A stretch of 64,000 nucleotides of DNA from Rhodopseudomonas palustris JSC-3b (GCA_000504425.1 KI632513.1:723540-787539); one strand, 5' to 3'. Numbered from the stretch's first letter, positions 27,069 to 36,669 are shown. Notes: a model not told the origin generated them from the letters alone. Translations and numbers: made by a program.

Positions 27069-28156
27069 TAGCCGTCCTCCTGATAGAGCAGAGCCATAAA
27101 TCCCGCGAGGCCCCCGACGAATACGGGCAACCACGCCGCAGCAATCGGGTGCATCAACTCGGCCTTGCTCAAATCCTCAGTCACTTTCGACAGGATATAG
27201 AGCAGAAAGCCTGCCGCCACGCCACTCAAAACCATCTTTTGAACACCGCCGAAACGGAAGAATCCTAAGCTAACAGAAGCCGCTAACATCACCATGGCAG
27301 CAAGCAAAAACGGCCTCGCCAGCAATTTATGGTACTGTAGACGGTATCCAGATGTGGCAAATCCTGAGCTTTCCGACGAGCGGATGTAGCTCGGTAGTTG
27401 CCAAAATGACACGGTTTCTGGGGTCGAAAAGCTGTTCCGGACCTGGGCTGGGGTCAGTGTGGTCGGCAACAGCAGGGTCTCTTCGTCAACCGGCGCTGAG
27501 TCGAGGGTGTAACGGCGCACATCCTTGAAGCGCCAGAACCCCGGTTCCAGGGTCGCCTCGCGGGCCTCCAGCCGGTCCTTGAAGCTGAAATCGGTCTCGA
27601 ATCGGAACACGGTCAGCCCGGTCAGCAGCACGCCCTGCTGCTGGCTGCGGGCGGCATTGATGATGGCTTGGCCGTCGCTGGTGATCTGATTGATCCAGAA
27701 CCCGCTGGCGTCCTGCAAGCTGTTGGAGGAATCGCCGAACATCTCGGCCTCGAGCTGCTTGGCCCGTTCCTGCATGGCCGCCGACACCGGGTTGAAGAGG
27801 GCGGTGGCGATCAGCCCGAGCAGCAGCGCGCTCCACAGCGCCGGCGCCACGAACTGCCAGGCCGAGATCCCGGCGGCGCGCGCCACCACCAGTTCCAGCC
27901 GCCGCGACAGCGCCAGATAACAGGTCATGGCGCCGATCAGGATGCAGAACGGCATCAGCCGCTCCAGCAACTGCGGCACCCGGAACATCGAGGTCTGCGC
28001 CAGCATCAGCGCGGAAATATGCGGCCGGCCGCCGGCGCGGCGCAGCAGGTCGATGTAATCGACGAACACCAGCAGCACGAACAGCCCGAAAAACACCCCG
28101 AGCGCCGCGGTGACGAACCGGCCGGCGAAATAACGCCCCAGCGTATTCATGAACAT
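27068..28156 (-). CDS. lptG: LPS export ABC transporter permease LptG
   Basis: Inner-membrane permease which, with LptF and two LptB, extracts LPS from the membrane. 362 residues from the ATG at 28156, with GGAG eight bases upstream; a second ATG lies at 28150. Six membrane helices, three on each side of a periplasmic jellyroll domain (about 110-270). MNTLGRYFAGRFV and LMPFCILIGAMTCYLALSRRLELVVARAAGIS are characteristic. Last codon overlaps the lptD start. Confidence 0.95.
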   Translation of the reverse strand: MFMNTLGRYFAGRFVTAALGVFFGLFVLLVFVDYIDLLRRAGGRPHISALMLAQTSMFRVPQLLERLMPFCILIGAMTCYLALSRRLELVVARAAGISAWQFVAPALWSALLLGLIATALFNPVSAAMQERAKQLEAEMFGDSSNSLQDASGFWINQITSDGQAIINAARSQQQGVLLTGLTVFRFETDFSFKDRLEAREATLEPGFWRFKDVRRYTLDSAPVDEETLLLPTTLTPAQVRNSFSTPETVSFWQLPSYIRSSESSGFATSGYRLQYHKLLARPFLLAAMVMLAASVSLGFFRFGGVQKMVLSGVAAGFLLYILSKVTEDLSKAELMHPIAAAWLPVFVGGLAGFMALLYQEDG

Positions 28157-28169
28157 CGCCGCGGCTCCG

Positions 28170-29336
28170 TCATGGTGGCGCTGCGCGCAGCCGCCGCCGG
28201 GTCAGCGAGGCGAGCGTGCTGTTGATGAATTCCATCAGCCGGGCCGGCGGCTCGATCACGACATGGTGCGCGATCAGCCAGATGCTCAGGCCGATGGTGG
28301 TGGTCAGCAGCAGGTATTGCACACCGGCAAACCACAGATTGCCGGCGGCGGCGATCGAGCAGGCGAAGCCGGCCAGTCGCACCAGGAACACGGTGATGAT
28401 GGTGCCGGCGATCGAAAAATTGCGGCTTTGCCGGGTGGTGCGTGGCAATCCCAGAAACGCGAAGGTCAGCGCTGTGAACACGAACGGGTAAATCGGCGCC
28501 AGCAGCCGTTCGTGCATTTCGGTGCGGAACTGGTTCGGCAGTCTTGCGTACAGCGGATCGTCGGCGGGTGGCCAGATCAGCTCCCACAGATAGCGCTCGC
28601 GGATGCCATAGCTGACGTCGCGCGCCCTGGAAAACTTTGACATGTCGAAGGCGTAGCGGCCGAATGCCACCAGCGCCGGGTCGCGCTTGCCGGTTTCAAA
28701 GCGCTGCAGCGTGCCGTCTTCCAGCACCAGGAACGAGCCGTCATTGTTTTTCAGCACCGTGCCGTGATCGGCGATGATGCTGATGCGCTCCTTGGGATCG
28801 CGGCGATCGTCGATAAAGACCCCGACCAGCAGGCCGCCGGGCTGGCGCTCGCGCACCCGGATGGTCAGATTGGTTTCGAGCTGCGCAAAGCGCCCGGGCT
28901 GCAAAATATTGGCCAAAATGTCGGCGGTGATTTCGCTGTCCCAGCGATTGATGCGGCGCAGCCCTTCGGGAGCGACATAGGCGCCAATCACCGTGACCAG
29001 CATCGCCACCACAGCCGCGGCAAACATGAAAGGCCGCAAGATGCGCAGCGGTGACAGCCCCGCGGCATTCATCACGATCACTTCCGAATCGGTCGCGAGC
29101 CGGTTGAGGGTGTGCGCCACCGCGATCATCAGCGCGATCGGCGCGATCACCAGCACCAGCACCGGCACCGCCATGCTGGTCAGGCCGAGGAAGGTGACGA
29201 TGGTCTGCCCCTGGCTGGTCATCAGATCGATGCCGCGCAGCGCTTGGGTAATCCAGATCACGCCGGTGAGGCTGGCCAGAACCACCGCAAACGACGTCAA
29301 CGTCGTGCGCAAGATGTAGCTATCGATCGAGCCCAT
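28170..29336 (-). CDS. lptF: LPS export ABC transporter permease LptF
   Basis: Partner permease of LptG. 388 residues starting MGSIDSYILRTTLTSFAVVL. Helices at both ends enclose a periplasmic domain (about 115-270). LIAPIALMIAVAHTLNRLATDSEVIVMNAAGLSPLRILRPFM is the coupling-helix region expected to contact LptB. It heads the transcript lptF-lptG-lptD-surA-pdxA-rsmA and is divergent from pepA. Confidence 0.95.
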   Translation of the reverse strand: MGSIDSYILRTTLTSFAVVLASLTGVIWITQALRGIDLMTSQGQTIVTFLGLTSMAVPVLVLVIAPIALMIAVAHTLNRLATDSEVIVMNAAGLSPLRILRPFMFAAAVVAMLVTVIGAYVAPEGLRRINRWDSEITADILANILQPGRFAQLETNLTIRVRERQPGGLLVGVFIDDRRDPKERISIIADHGTVLKNNDGSFLVLEDGTLQRFETGKRDPALVAFGRYAFDMSKFSRARDVSYGIRERYLWELIWPPADDPLYARLPNQFRTEMHERLLAPIYPFVFTALTFAFLGLPRTTRQSRNFSIAGTIITVFLVRLAGFACSIAAAGNLWFAGVQYLLLTTTIGLSIWLIAHHVVIEPPARLMEFINSTLASLTRRRLRAAPP

Positions 29337-29727
29337 GCCCCGGACAAATCCCCAAACGCGTGACGGCGGCTATAACCGCCACGCCACTCGCACGCTACCT
29401 GCACGCCATTGCCGTTGTGTCGTCAGGCTTTCCCCAAGCCAGACTCGACCATTACCATCTGTTTGATCCGTCAACAAAATGGCTGCCACAAGGCGTCGCC
29501 TCGCCATGGTTAATTGTTCCCGTGTGTCGTCAAAATGCCACGATCGAAGCGTGTGCCGCCTTCACCTTGAGCGGCGATCGATGTGGCATCGCGGCCACGC
29601 AGCACTTGGCAGCCATGGTGGCGAGGGGCCATAGTGCCGGCCCTATCTGCGCCATGCCGCTGTTCCGGACGTTCGCTCCGGTTGAGCCCAGCGCTCCCTG
29701 ATAGCTTGATTCTGGAGGATGAGATCC
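29337..29727. other. Divergent promoter region between lptF and pepA
   Basis: 391 bases. No credible gene. It should hold the promoters of the LPS export operon (minus) and of pepA (plus). ATGGTTAA at 29507-29514, the complement of TTAACCAT, matches the CtrA half-site core; a single 8-mer is weak evidence. Confidence 0.45.
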
Positions 29728-31224
29728 ATGTCCGACGTCGTTAGCGTTGGTTTTGTTGCGGTTGGCGCCACTGTCAAAGGTGTCGTGTTCGCATTTTGCG
29801 ACGAGGCGCTGGCGTTCGGACCGGACACGCGCAAGGCGCTCGGCGGGGCGGTCGATGCGGTGAAGCGCGCCGCGCAGGCCTGCCGTTTCAAGGGCAAATC
29901 AGGTTCGGCGCTGGAACTGCTGGCGCCGCAAGGTTTGAAGGCTGACCGGCTGGTGGTGATCGGCGTCGGCAAGGCCGCCGATCTCAAGGAACAGGATGTG
30001 CTCAAGCTTGGCGGCGCGGTCGCCGGCAAGCTCGGCACCGGCAAGGAGAGCATCACGGTGCTGGCCGAACTGCCGAGCGGCGCGATGACCGCGCAGCAGG
30101 CGGCGACCTTGGCCGCGGGGCTGCGGCTGCGCGCCTACAAGTTCGATCGCTACAAGACTAAGAAGAAGGACGACGACACGCCGCTCAACGCCGCGGTGTC
30201 GATCGCGGTGCGCGATATCGCCGCCACCAAGAAGGCGTTCGCGGCGCAGAACGCGGTGGTCGATGGCGTGATCATGGCGCGCGATCTCGTCAACGAGCCG
30301 CCGAATGTGCTGTTCCCGGTGGAATTCGCGCGCCGCGCCAGCCAGCTGCGCAAGCTCGGCGTCACCGTCGAAGTGCTCGACGTCGCAGCCATGACCAAGC
30401 TGAAAATGGGCGCGCTGCTCGGCGTTGCGCAGGGCTCGGCGCATCCGCCGCGCACCGTGATCATGCGCTGGAACGGCGGCCGCAAGAACGACGCGCCGCT
30501 GGCCTTTGTCGGCAAGGGCGTGTGCTTCGACTCCGGCGGCATTTCGATCAAGCCGTCGGCCAGCATGGAAGAGATGAAGGGCGACATGGGCGGCGCGGCC
30601 TGCGTAGTCGGGCTGATGCATGCGCTCGCGGCGCGCAAGGCCAAGGTCAATGCGGTCGGCGCGATCGGCCTTGTTGAAAACATGCCGGACGGCGGCGCGC
30701 AGCGCCCGGGCGATATCGTCACCTCGATGTCGGGCCAGACCATCGAGATCATCAACACCGACGCCGAAGGCCGTTTGGTGCTGGCCGACGTGCTGTGGCA
30801 CGTCGTCAAGAAGCACAAGCCGAAGCTGATGGTCGATCTGGCGACCCTGACCGGCGCGATCCTGGTGGCGCTCGGCACCGAACATGCCGGCCTGTTCTCC
30901 AACAATGACGAGCTGGCGAGCCGGCTGACCGAGGCGGGTCTCGCCACCGGCGAGCGGCTGTGGCGGCTGCCGCTCGGCCCGGATTACGACAAGCACATCG
31001 ACTCGCAATTCGCCGACATGAAGAACACCGGCGGCCGCAATGGCGGTTCGATCACCGCCGCGCAGTTCCTGCAGCGCTTTGTCGACAACACCCCCTGGGC
31101 GCATCTCGATATCGCCGGCACCGCGATGGGCGCGCCGAAATCGGAGATCAACCAGAGCTGGGGCTCCGGCTTTGGGGTGCGGCTGCTGGACCGCCTGGTC
31201 GCCACCCATTACGAGGGTAAATGA
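29728..31224 (+). CDS. pepA: Leucyl aminopeptidase (M17)
   Basis: Two-metal cytosolic aminopeptidase, 498 residues. The ATG at 29728 is nine bases after GGAGG; the ATG at 29719 abuts that site and is unlikely. The catalytic domain (about 190-490) has [31 protein letters not shown] for metal binding and the signature [12 protein letters not shown] near residue 343. Its last four bases overlap holC. pepA-holC divergent from lptF-lptG is a conserved arrangement. Confidence 0.97.
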   Translation: MSDVVSVGFVAVGATVKGVVFAFCDEALAFGPDTRKALGGAVDAVKRAAQACRFKGKSGSALELLAPQGLKADRLVVIGVGKAADLKEQDVLKLGGAVAGKLGTGKESITVLAELPSGAMTAQQAATLAAGLRLRAYKFDRYKTKKKDDDTPLNAAVSIAVRDIAATKKAFAAQNAVVDGVIMARDLVNEPPNVLFPVEFARRASQLRKLGVTVEVLDVAAMTKLKMGALLGVAQGSAHPPRTVIMRWNGGRKNDAPLAFVGKGVCFDSGGISIKPSASMEEMKGDMGGAACVVGLMHALAARKAKVNAVGAIGLVENMPDGGAQRPGDIVTSMSGQTIEIINTDAEGRLVLADVLWHVVKKHKPKLMVDLATLTGAILVALGTEHAGLFSNNDELASRLTEAGLATGERLWRLPLGPDYDKHIDSQFADMKNTGGRNGGSITAAQFLQRFVDNTPWAHLDIAGTAMGAPKSEINQSWGSGFGVRLLDRLVATHYEGK

Positions 31225-31673
31225 CCGAGGTTCTATTCTACCATCTGCGCGGCGTGACGGTGGAGAGCGTGCTGCCGTCACTGCTGGAAAAGTCGCTGCA
31301 ACGCGGCTGGCGGGTGGTGGTGCAGGCAACCTCCGAGGAACGCGCCGACGCGCTCGACTCGCATCTGTGGACCTTTCGCGACGATTCCTTCCTGCCGCAC
31401 GCCACTTGGCGGGTGGCGGATGCCGCGCAGCAGCCGGTGCTGCTGGTGGTCGATGACGGCAATCCCAACGGCGCCAAGATCCGGTTTCTGATCGACGGCG
31501 CCGGTTTGCCGCCCGACAGCGCCAGCTATGAACGCCTGGTGCTGGTGTTCAACGGCGATGATGATGAGGCGGTGGCCCAGGCGCGAGCGGCCTGGACCGC
31601 CAGCAAGGCGCAGGGTTTTGAGGTGATCTACCGGCAGATGGACGAGACCGGCCGCTGGCAACAGCGACAGTAG
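31221..31673 (+). CDS. holC: DNA polymerase III chi subunit
   Basis: Clamp-loader accessory subunit that binds single-strand binding protein. 150 residues, overlapping pepA by ATGA. The family pattern is visible in [49 protein letters not shown] and [15 protein letters not shown]. Length is typical (E. coli 147). Confidence 0.94.
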   Translation: MTEVLFYHLRGVTVESVLPSLLEKSLQRGWRVVVQATSEERADALDSHLWTFRDDSFLPHATWRVADAAQQPVLLVVDDGNPNGAKIRFLIDGAGLPPDSASYERLVLVFNGDDDEAVAQARAAWTASKAQGFEVIYRQMDETGRWQQRQ

Positions 31674-31793
31674 TCCGCGTCTGCCGTTAACGTTACAATC
31701 CTGCCGTGCGAATTGTGCTCGCCTGCGGCCATGGTGGTGCCGTAAACAGATGTTTGTGAAGCGATTTCCGCCACTTTGAGGAAGAACCGCACA

Positions 31794-32321
31794 GTGCGAC
31801 TAAATCCTGGCCCGCACCGCGTCCTGTTGCTGCTTGCCGTCGGAGCGCCGCTGCTCGGCGGCTGCGCCGGATCGGACATGTTTTCGTCCGACCTGCTGTC
31901 TCGCGATGCCGAATGGTTTTCGCGCGCCGGACGCTCTTTTGTGAAAAACGTCTCGATCGAGACGCCGCCGCTGTCGCCCGACAAGCCGGTCCGTCCCGAT
32001 GATCTGATCAGCGCCGATGGCGCCTGTCCGGGCATGACGCCAGCCAATGATGGCTCCGGCACGGCGGCGCCGGCCTCAACGGGCACCGGCGCGGTGGCGC
32101 TTGGCCATACCGAGTGCGACGTGGCGCGCGGCCTTGGCACCCCGAACAATGTCAACCTGTCCAGCAATGAGCGCGGCGACCGCATCGCGGTGCTGACCTA
32201 CAGCACTGGCCCGCGCGCCGGCATCTACACCTTCAAGGCCGGCCGGTTGTCCGAAGTCGAGCGCGCGCCGCAGCCCGAAACGCCCGCTGGTCGCAAGCCC
32301 AAGAAACGCGCCGCCGGCTGA
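31794..32321 (+). CDS. Putative lipoprotein with BamE/SmpA-like C-terminal region
   Basis: 175 residues from a GTG at 31794, chosen because GAGGAAG lies eight bases before it. The signal has a lipobox, APLLGGC, so Cys 24 should be lipidated. The C-terminal part (GHTECDVARGLGTPNNVNLSSNE, then AVLTYS and GIYTFKAGRLSEVER) has the strand-turn pattern of BamE-like lipoproteins, which sense or brace outer-membrane assembly. That comparison is by pattern only. It ends in a basic tail (RKPKKRAAG). A hairpin follows. Confidence 0.7.
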   Translation: MRLNPGPHRVLLLLAVGAPLLGGCAGSDMFSSDLLSRDAEWFSRAGRSFVKNVSIETPPLSPDKPVRPDDLISADGACPGMTPANDGSGTAAPASTGTGAVALGHTECDVARGLGTPNNVNLSSNERGDRIAVLTYSTGPRAGIYTFKAGRLSEVERAPQPETPAGRKPKKRAAG

Positions 32322-32349
32322 TACCAACGGCGCTCGCTGGTGATACGCC

Positions 32350-32373
32350 ATGCCCGCGACGTGTCGCGGGCAT
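32350..32373 (+). terminator. Palindrome after the lipoprotein gene
   Basis: Perfect 11-bp stem ATGCCCGCGAC / GTCGCGGGCAT with a two-base loop, 28 bases after the stop. It resembles the ATACCCGCG palindrome at 17805 and may be both REP element and terminator. Confidence 0.55.
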
Positions 32374-32385
32374 TCGCGTGTCATA

Positions 32386-32482
32386 GCGTTTTCGAGCGGA
32401 GTGGATCCCGGTTCGCGTCAAGAAAACGCGTCAGAACATAAAGTCAGAGCTTCGGTTCGGATTCCATCAGAACCGAATCTCT
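32386..32482. repeat. Dispersed repeat of the Bradyrhizobiaceae type
   Basis: Two nested palindromes: GCGTTTTC (32386-32393) with GAAAACGC (32422-32429), and an imperfect pair around AGAGCTTCGGTTC and GAACCGAATCTCT (32446-32482). The sequence CGTTTTCGAGCGGAGTGG...GTTCGCGTCAAGAAAACGCGTC is, from memory, a repeat found many times in Bradyrhizobium and Rhodopseudomonas genomes. Confidence 0.6.
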
Positions 32483-32530
32483 AGAAGCCGTGCCGCAATT
32501 GATGGCGGGGATGCGGGCAGGGTGTTGCTA

Positions 32531-34396
32531 TCAGCTCTGCGCGTCGTCGAAGGCGGCGCTGGCCTGCAACCAATCATCCTCGGCTTTACGCAGGGCCGCT
32601 TCGGCATTGGCGCGCGCGGTGCCCAGCTGCGCGGCCTGTTTCGGATCGCGGGTGAACAGATCGGGCAGCGCCAAAGCAGCGTCGATCTTGTCGATGATCG
32701 CGGTGATGCGATCGATCTCGGCTTCGGCGGCGGCGATCTGCTGGCGCAGCGGCACGCGCTTGGGCGCACGCGGCCGCGGCGCCGCGTCGCGCGCCGGCTC
32801 GGAGCGATCGCGCGGCGCAGAGCGTGAGCCGCGCGTGGTCAGCACCGTGCGGCGATAATCATCCAGGGCGCCGTCATAGGGCGTGACCGCGCCGTCCGCG
32901 ACCACCCACAGCCGATCGGCGCAGGCTTCGATCAGATAGCGATCATGCGACACCATGATCACCGCGCCGGGGAAGTCGTTGATCGCTTCCGCCAGCGCCG
33001 CGCGGCTGTCGATATCGAGATGGTTAGTCGGCTCGTCGAGAATGATCATGTTCGGACCATGGAAGGTCGCGAGCCCGAGCAGCAGCCGCGCCTTCTCACC
33101 GCCCGACAGGCTTTTCACCAGCGTATCGGCCGCCTTTCCGGAAAAGCCGATCGCGCCGGCACGCGCGCGCACTTTGCTTTCCGGGGCATCGGGCATCAGC
33201 CGGCGCACGTGATCGTAAGGCGAGCCGTCTTCGTTCAATTCGTCCAGTTGGTGCTGCGCGAAGTAAGCGATCGACAGCTTGTCGGCGCGCGTCACCGCGC
33301 CCGAGAACGGCTCGAGCCGGTTGGCGAGCAGCTTGATCAGCGTCGATTTGCCGTTGCCATTGGCGCCGAGCAGCGCGATGCGATCATCATGATCGATGCG
33401 CAGCGTCACCTTGGTGAGCACCGGGGAAGCCGGGTCATAGCCGATCGCGACATTGCTGAGCGCGATGATCGGCGGCGACAGCATCTTCTCCGGCGGCGGG
33501 AACGAAATCTCCTGCACGTCCTGGGTCACCAGCGCCGCGATCGGCTTCATCTTTTCCAGCATTTTCACGCGCGATTGCGCCTGCCGGGCTTTGGTGGCCT
33601 TGGCCTTGAAGCGATCAACGAAATCCTGCAGCCGCTTGCGTTCCGCCTCCTGGCGCTTGACCTGCTTGGCGTCGAGCAGTTCGCGGCTGGCGCGCTGCTC
33701 CTCGAACGATGAGTAGCCGCCGCGATACAGCGTCAGCTTGCCGCGATCGAGGTGCATGATCTGATCGACCGAGGTTTCCAACAGATCGCGGTCATGGCTG
33801 ATCACGATCACGGTGCGCGGATAGCCGGCGAGGTGGTCCTCCAGCCACAGCGTACCTTCGAGGTCGAGATAGTTGGTCGGCTCGTCGAGCAGCAGCAGAT
33901 CGGGCGCCGCAAACAGCGTCGCCGCCAGCGCCACCCGCATGCGCCAGCCGCCGGAAAATTCCGAGCACGACCGCGCCTGATCGGCTGCGGAGAAACCAAG
34001 GCCGCTCAGAATCGCAGCGGCGCGCGCCGGCGCCGAATGGGCGTCGATATCGGCGAGCCGGGTCTGGATTTCGGCGATGCGATCGGGGTCGTGCGCGGTT
34101 TCCGCTTCGCGCAGCAGCGCGTGGCGCTCGGTGTCGGCCTGCAGCACCACTTCGAGCAGCGATTCCGGGCCGCTCGGCGCTTCCTGGGCGAGACTGCCGA
34201 TCTGCCAGCGCGGCGGCAGCGTGATCGAGCCGCTTTCGGTGGCGAGCTCGCCACGGATGGCCTTGAACAGCGTCGATTTGCCGGTGCCGTTGCGGCCGAC
34301 AAAGCCGACCCGCGAGCCGGGGGCGATCTGCACCGTAGCCTGATCGATCAGCAATCGGCCGGCGATCCGGATCGAAATGTCATTGATGGCGAGCAT
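32531..34396 (-). CDS. ABC-F family ATPase (Uup/YheS-like)
   Basis: 621-residue soluble protein with two ABC domains and no membrane segment, the ABC-F arrangement of ribosome-acting ATPases. Walker A motifs are GRNGTGKST (about 36-44) and GANGNGKST (about 345), with signatures SGGWRMRVALA and LSGGEKARLLLG and Walker B LLLLDEPTNYLD and IILDEPTNHLD. The linker between domains (about 240-285) is basic. A C-terminal coiled segment (LRQQIAAAEAEIDRITAIIDKIDAAL) follows. Exact substrate is unknown; antibiotic resistance is not implied. Confidence 0.93.
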   Translation of the reverse strand: MLAINDISIRIAGRLLIDQATVQIAPGSRVGFVGRNGTGKSTLFKAIRGELATESGSITLPPRWQIGSLAQEAPSGPESLLEVVLQADTERHALLREAETAHDPDRIAEIQTRLADIDAHSAPARAAAILSGLGFSAADQARSCSEFSGGWRMRVALAATLFAAPDLLLLDEPTNYLDLEGTLWLEDHLAGYPRTVIVISHDRDLLETSVDQIMHLDRGKLTLYRGGYSSFEEQRASRELLDAKQVKRQEAERKRLQDFVDRFKAKATKARQAQSRVKMLEKMKPIAALVTQDVQEISFPPPEKMLSPPIIALSNVAIGYDPASPVLTKVTLRIDHDDRIALLGANGNGKSTLIKLLANRLEPFSGAVTRADKLSIAYFAQHQLDELNEDGSPYDHVRRLMPDAPESKVRARAGAIGFSGKAADTLVKSLSGGEKARLLLGLATFHGPNMIILDEPTNHLDIDSRAALAEAINDFPGAVIMVSHDRYLIEACADRLWVVADGAVTPYDGALDDYRRTVLTTRGSRSAPRDRSEPARDAAPRPRAPKRVPLRQQIAAAEAEIDRITAIIDKIDAALALPDLFTRDPKQAAQLGTARANAEAALRKAEDDWLQASAAFDDAQS

Positions 34397-34450
34397 GCGG
34401 CGTTGTCGCCAAAGCGGCGCGCAAACGCAACGGGAAATCCCAGGATCGGC

Positions 34451-34621
34451 TCAGCGCGGCTCGCCGTCGTGGCGCTGCATCCGTTCCAGCAGCGCGGCGA
34501 GCTGCTGCGGCAGCGGCACGTCAGCGAGTTCGTCGCGCAGCCTCGTGGCGATGGTGGCGCAGATCAGGCGTCCGGTCGGGGCGTCGACGGCGGGGAGCTG
34601 GTCGGTCGCTGCTGTGGTCAT
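34451..34621 (-). CDS. Small conserved-looking hypothetical protein
   Basis: 56 residues from the ATG at 34621, 54 bases upstream of the ABC-F start on the same strand. The sequence IATRLRDELADVPLPQQLAALLERMQ predicts two short helices around a Pro-Leu-Pro turn. It faintly recalls the NepR anti-sigma pattern (I-x3-LR...VPDRF..LL), but the spacing is shorter. No clear ribosome site. Confidence 0.5.
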   Translation of the reverse strand: MTTAATDQLPAVDAPTGRLICATIATRLRDELADVPLPQQLAALLERMQRHDGEPR

Positions 34622-34880
34622 GGGGCTGCTGCGCTGTTGGGTGATCGATGACCTATCAAGTCGCAGACCGGCGCAGCGGTTTCCGGGCAAACGGTCGATC
34701 CCGCAAATTAGGTAAAGATTGCCTCAATTTGCGGTATCGGGCTGTGGTTGGGCTGGCGATTGCGGCCGCGGCGGCTGCGTCAGATCACGGGCAGGTTCCG
34801 ACGCCGCCTTGCTGTTCGCCACACCCGCCGATATAAGCCCGCGACCCCGCAAACTCACACACATCTGTAAGGACCCACAT

Positions 34881-35303
34881 ATGGCTGTTCAGCGCACTTT
34901 CTCGATCCTCAAGCCCGACGCCACCGAGCGTAACCTCACCGGCGCCATCAACGCCCTGATCGAGAAGGCCGGCCTGCGCATCGTGGCGCAGAAGCGCATT
35001 CGCATGACGCGCGAGCAGGCCGAGACCTTCTACGCCGTGCACAAGGAACGCCCGTTCTTCGGTGAGCTGGTCGATTTCATGATCTCCGGCCCGGTGGTGG
35101 TGCAGGTGCTGGAAGGCGAAAACGCCGTCCTCAACTATCGCGACGTGATGGGCGCCACCGATCCGTCGAAGGCGGCGGACGGCACCATCCGCAAGCTGCA
35201 CGCCAAGTCGATCGGCGAGAACTCGGTGCACGGTTCCGACGCTCCGGAAACCGCCGCGATCGAAATCGCGCAGTTCTTCTCGGGCAACGAGATCGTCGGC
35301 TAA
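34881..35303 (+). CDS. ndk: Nucleoside diphosphate kinase
   Basis: Transfers gamma-phosphate between nucleoside triphosphates and diphosphates. 140 residues. The ATG follows TAAGGACCC. The phosphohistidine is His117 in [26 protein letters not shown] and [14 protein letters not shown] are typical. A terminator follows. Confidence 0.98.
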   Translation: MAVQRTFSILKPDATERNLTGAINALIEKAGLRIVAQKRIRMTREQAETFYAVHKERPFFGELVDFMISGPVVVQVLEGENAVLNYRDVMGATDPSKAADGTIRKLHAKSIGENSVHGSDAPETAAIEIAQFFSGNEIVG

Positions 35304-35340
35304 TCACCGCGTCTTCGCCTTCAGTTCTGAACTGACGCAG

Positions 35341-35370
35341 CGCCGGGCCTTGCTGATGCAAGGCTCGGCG
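35341..35370 (+). terminator. Terminator of ndk
   Basis: 13-bp stem CGCCGGGCCTTGC / GCAAGGCTCGGCG with one G-U pair and a TGAT loop, followed by TTGTTCGTTT, 37 bases after the stop codon. Confidence 0.8.
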
Positions 35371-35743
35371 TTGTTCGTTTGCGGGGCAGGGCGATCACGT
35401 TGCTGCGCCGCTTCATTGCGACAATTCGCCAAGCTCTCAGCATTAGTCAGCACACGCTGCCGAGACTTGCAGGAACGGTAAATCCGTGCTGCAATTGATG
35501 TGCATTCGGAGCTAGGCTTGTTCGACTGTGCGTGTGCGACCCGACATTCCTCAGAGTTCAGCCCTTCGATTGTGGCGCGGCACGCGACCGGCGTGGCGCG
35601 CTTTTTGTTGGGAGCGTCATGGCAGCGGGGTGAAAGCCGGCTCGCCGCCAGGGCGCACGTTTAAGCCAGACCAATAGGCACGAGATCCGATCGCAGGCCC
35701 GGCTCAACACGCCCTGCGAGATCCGCGCTGGAGGAAACAGGCG
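35371..35743 (+). other. Long leader / intergenic region before the cold-shock gene
   Basis: Together with the ndk terminator this makes 440 bases without a gene. A terminator-like hairpin with T5 lies at 35575-35606, about 140 bases before the start codon. Long structured leaders are usual for cold-shock genes; no conserved cold-box was recognised. Confidence 0.45.
35575..35606 (+). terminator. Terminator-like hairpin in the cold-shock leader
   Basis: 11-bp stem GCGCGGCACGC (35575-35585) with GCGTGGCGCGC (35591-35601), one central mismatch, five-base loop, then TTTTT at 35602-35606. It could end an upstream transcript or act as an attenuator for the cold-shock gene. Confidence 0.5.
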
Positions 35744-35947
35744 ATGCACAAGGGCACCGTCAAGTGGTTCAACCCGACCAAGGGCTATGGCTTCATCAGG
35801 CCGACGACCGGCGACAAGGACGTGTTCGTGCACGTCTCGGCGGTCGAGCGCGCGGGCCTTAGCACGCTCAATGAAAACCAGCCGATCGAATATGAGCTGG
35901 TGGAAAGCCGCGGCCGCACCTCGGCCGAGAATCTGCGGCTGTCATAG
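35744..35947 (+). CDS. Cold-shock domain protein
   Basis: 67-residue single OB-fold RNA chaperone. RNP1 is KGYGFI and RNP2 is DVFVHV, with the standard start MHKGTVKWFNPTKGYGF. GGAGGAA lies eight bases before the ATG. Probably binds single-stranded RNA or DNA and prevents structure; whether it is cold-induced cannot be read, though the long leader suggests post-transcriptional control. Confidence 0.95.
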   Translation: MHKGTVKWFNPTKGYGFIRPTTGDKDVFVHVSAVERAGLSTLNENQPIEYELVESRGRTSAENLRLS

Positions 35948-36015
35948 ACGTGTATCAAGCAGCGGGATGCCGGGTCTCCCGGCATCCGTTAAAGCCAAAA
36001 AAGCGTTGAAGGCGC

Positions 36016-36669
36016 TCAGCGCTGCGGCGCGACCAGCACCGCATCGAACGGTTTTGCACTCGGGGTGTGGCAGTAATCGCCGTCCAGCACCGCAGCGCCA
36101 CTCGCCACCAGCCGCAGCGCTTCCGGATAAATCCGATGCTCGAGCGTCAAAACGCGCGCCGCGAGCGTGTCGGCGCTGTCGTCGTGGCGCACTTCCACCG
36201 CGCCCTGCATCACGATCGGCCCGGCATCGGTGGCCGCGATCACGAAATGCACGGTGGCGCCCGACAGCTTGACCCCGGCGCGCAGCGCCTGGCCGTGCGG
36301 ATCGAGACCCGGGAACGACGGCAGCAGCGAGGGGTGGATGTTGAGAATGCGGCCATGCCAGCGCTCGACGAACTCGGCGGTGAGCAGGCGCATGAAGCCG
36401 CCGAGGCAGATCAGCTCGATGCCATGGGCGTCGAGCACTTCCTGCAGCTTGGCCTCGAAGGCGAGCCGGTCCTTGCCGAACGGCTTGCTCTCGACCACCG
36501 CGGTCGGCACCCCGTTCTGCTGTGCGATGGCGAGGCCGCCGGCACCGGCGACATTGGAGATCACCAGCGCGATCTCGGCCGGAAAGTCGCGGTCGGCGGC
36601 GGCCGCTTGGATCAGCGCGGCCATGTTCGACCCGCGCCCGGAAATCAGGATGGCGACGCGACGCTTCAT
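36016..36669 (-). CDS. purN: Phosphoribosylglycinamide formyltransferase
   Basis: Third step of purine synthesis: formyl transfer from 10-formyl-THF to GAR. 217 residues from the ATG at 36669 (MKRRVAILISGRGSN); a GTG at 36678 overlaps the purM stop and is the alternative. Catalytic Asn and His lie in ILNIHPSLLPSFPGLDPHGQAL (about 105-125), and Asp in ATDAGPIVMQ (about 144). Translation is coupled to purM. Confidence 0.96.
   Translation of the reverse strand: MKRRVAILISGRGSNMAALIQAAAADRDFPAEIALVISNVAGAGGLAIAQQNGVPTAVVESKPFGKDRLAFEAKLQEVLDAHGIELICLGGFMRLLTAEFVERWHGRILNIHPSLLPSFPGLDPHGQALRAGVKLSGATVHFVIAATDAGPIVMQGAVEVRHDDSADTLAARVLTLEHRIYPEALRLVASGAAVLDGDYCHTPSAKPFDAVLVAPQR

Noticed and set aside
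29360..29701. 113-residue open frame between lptF and pepA
   Set aside because: No ribosome site or family pattern, and it fills the divergent promoter region.
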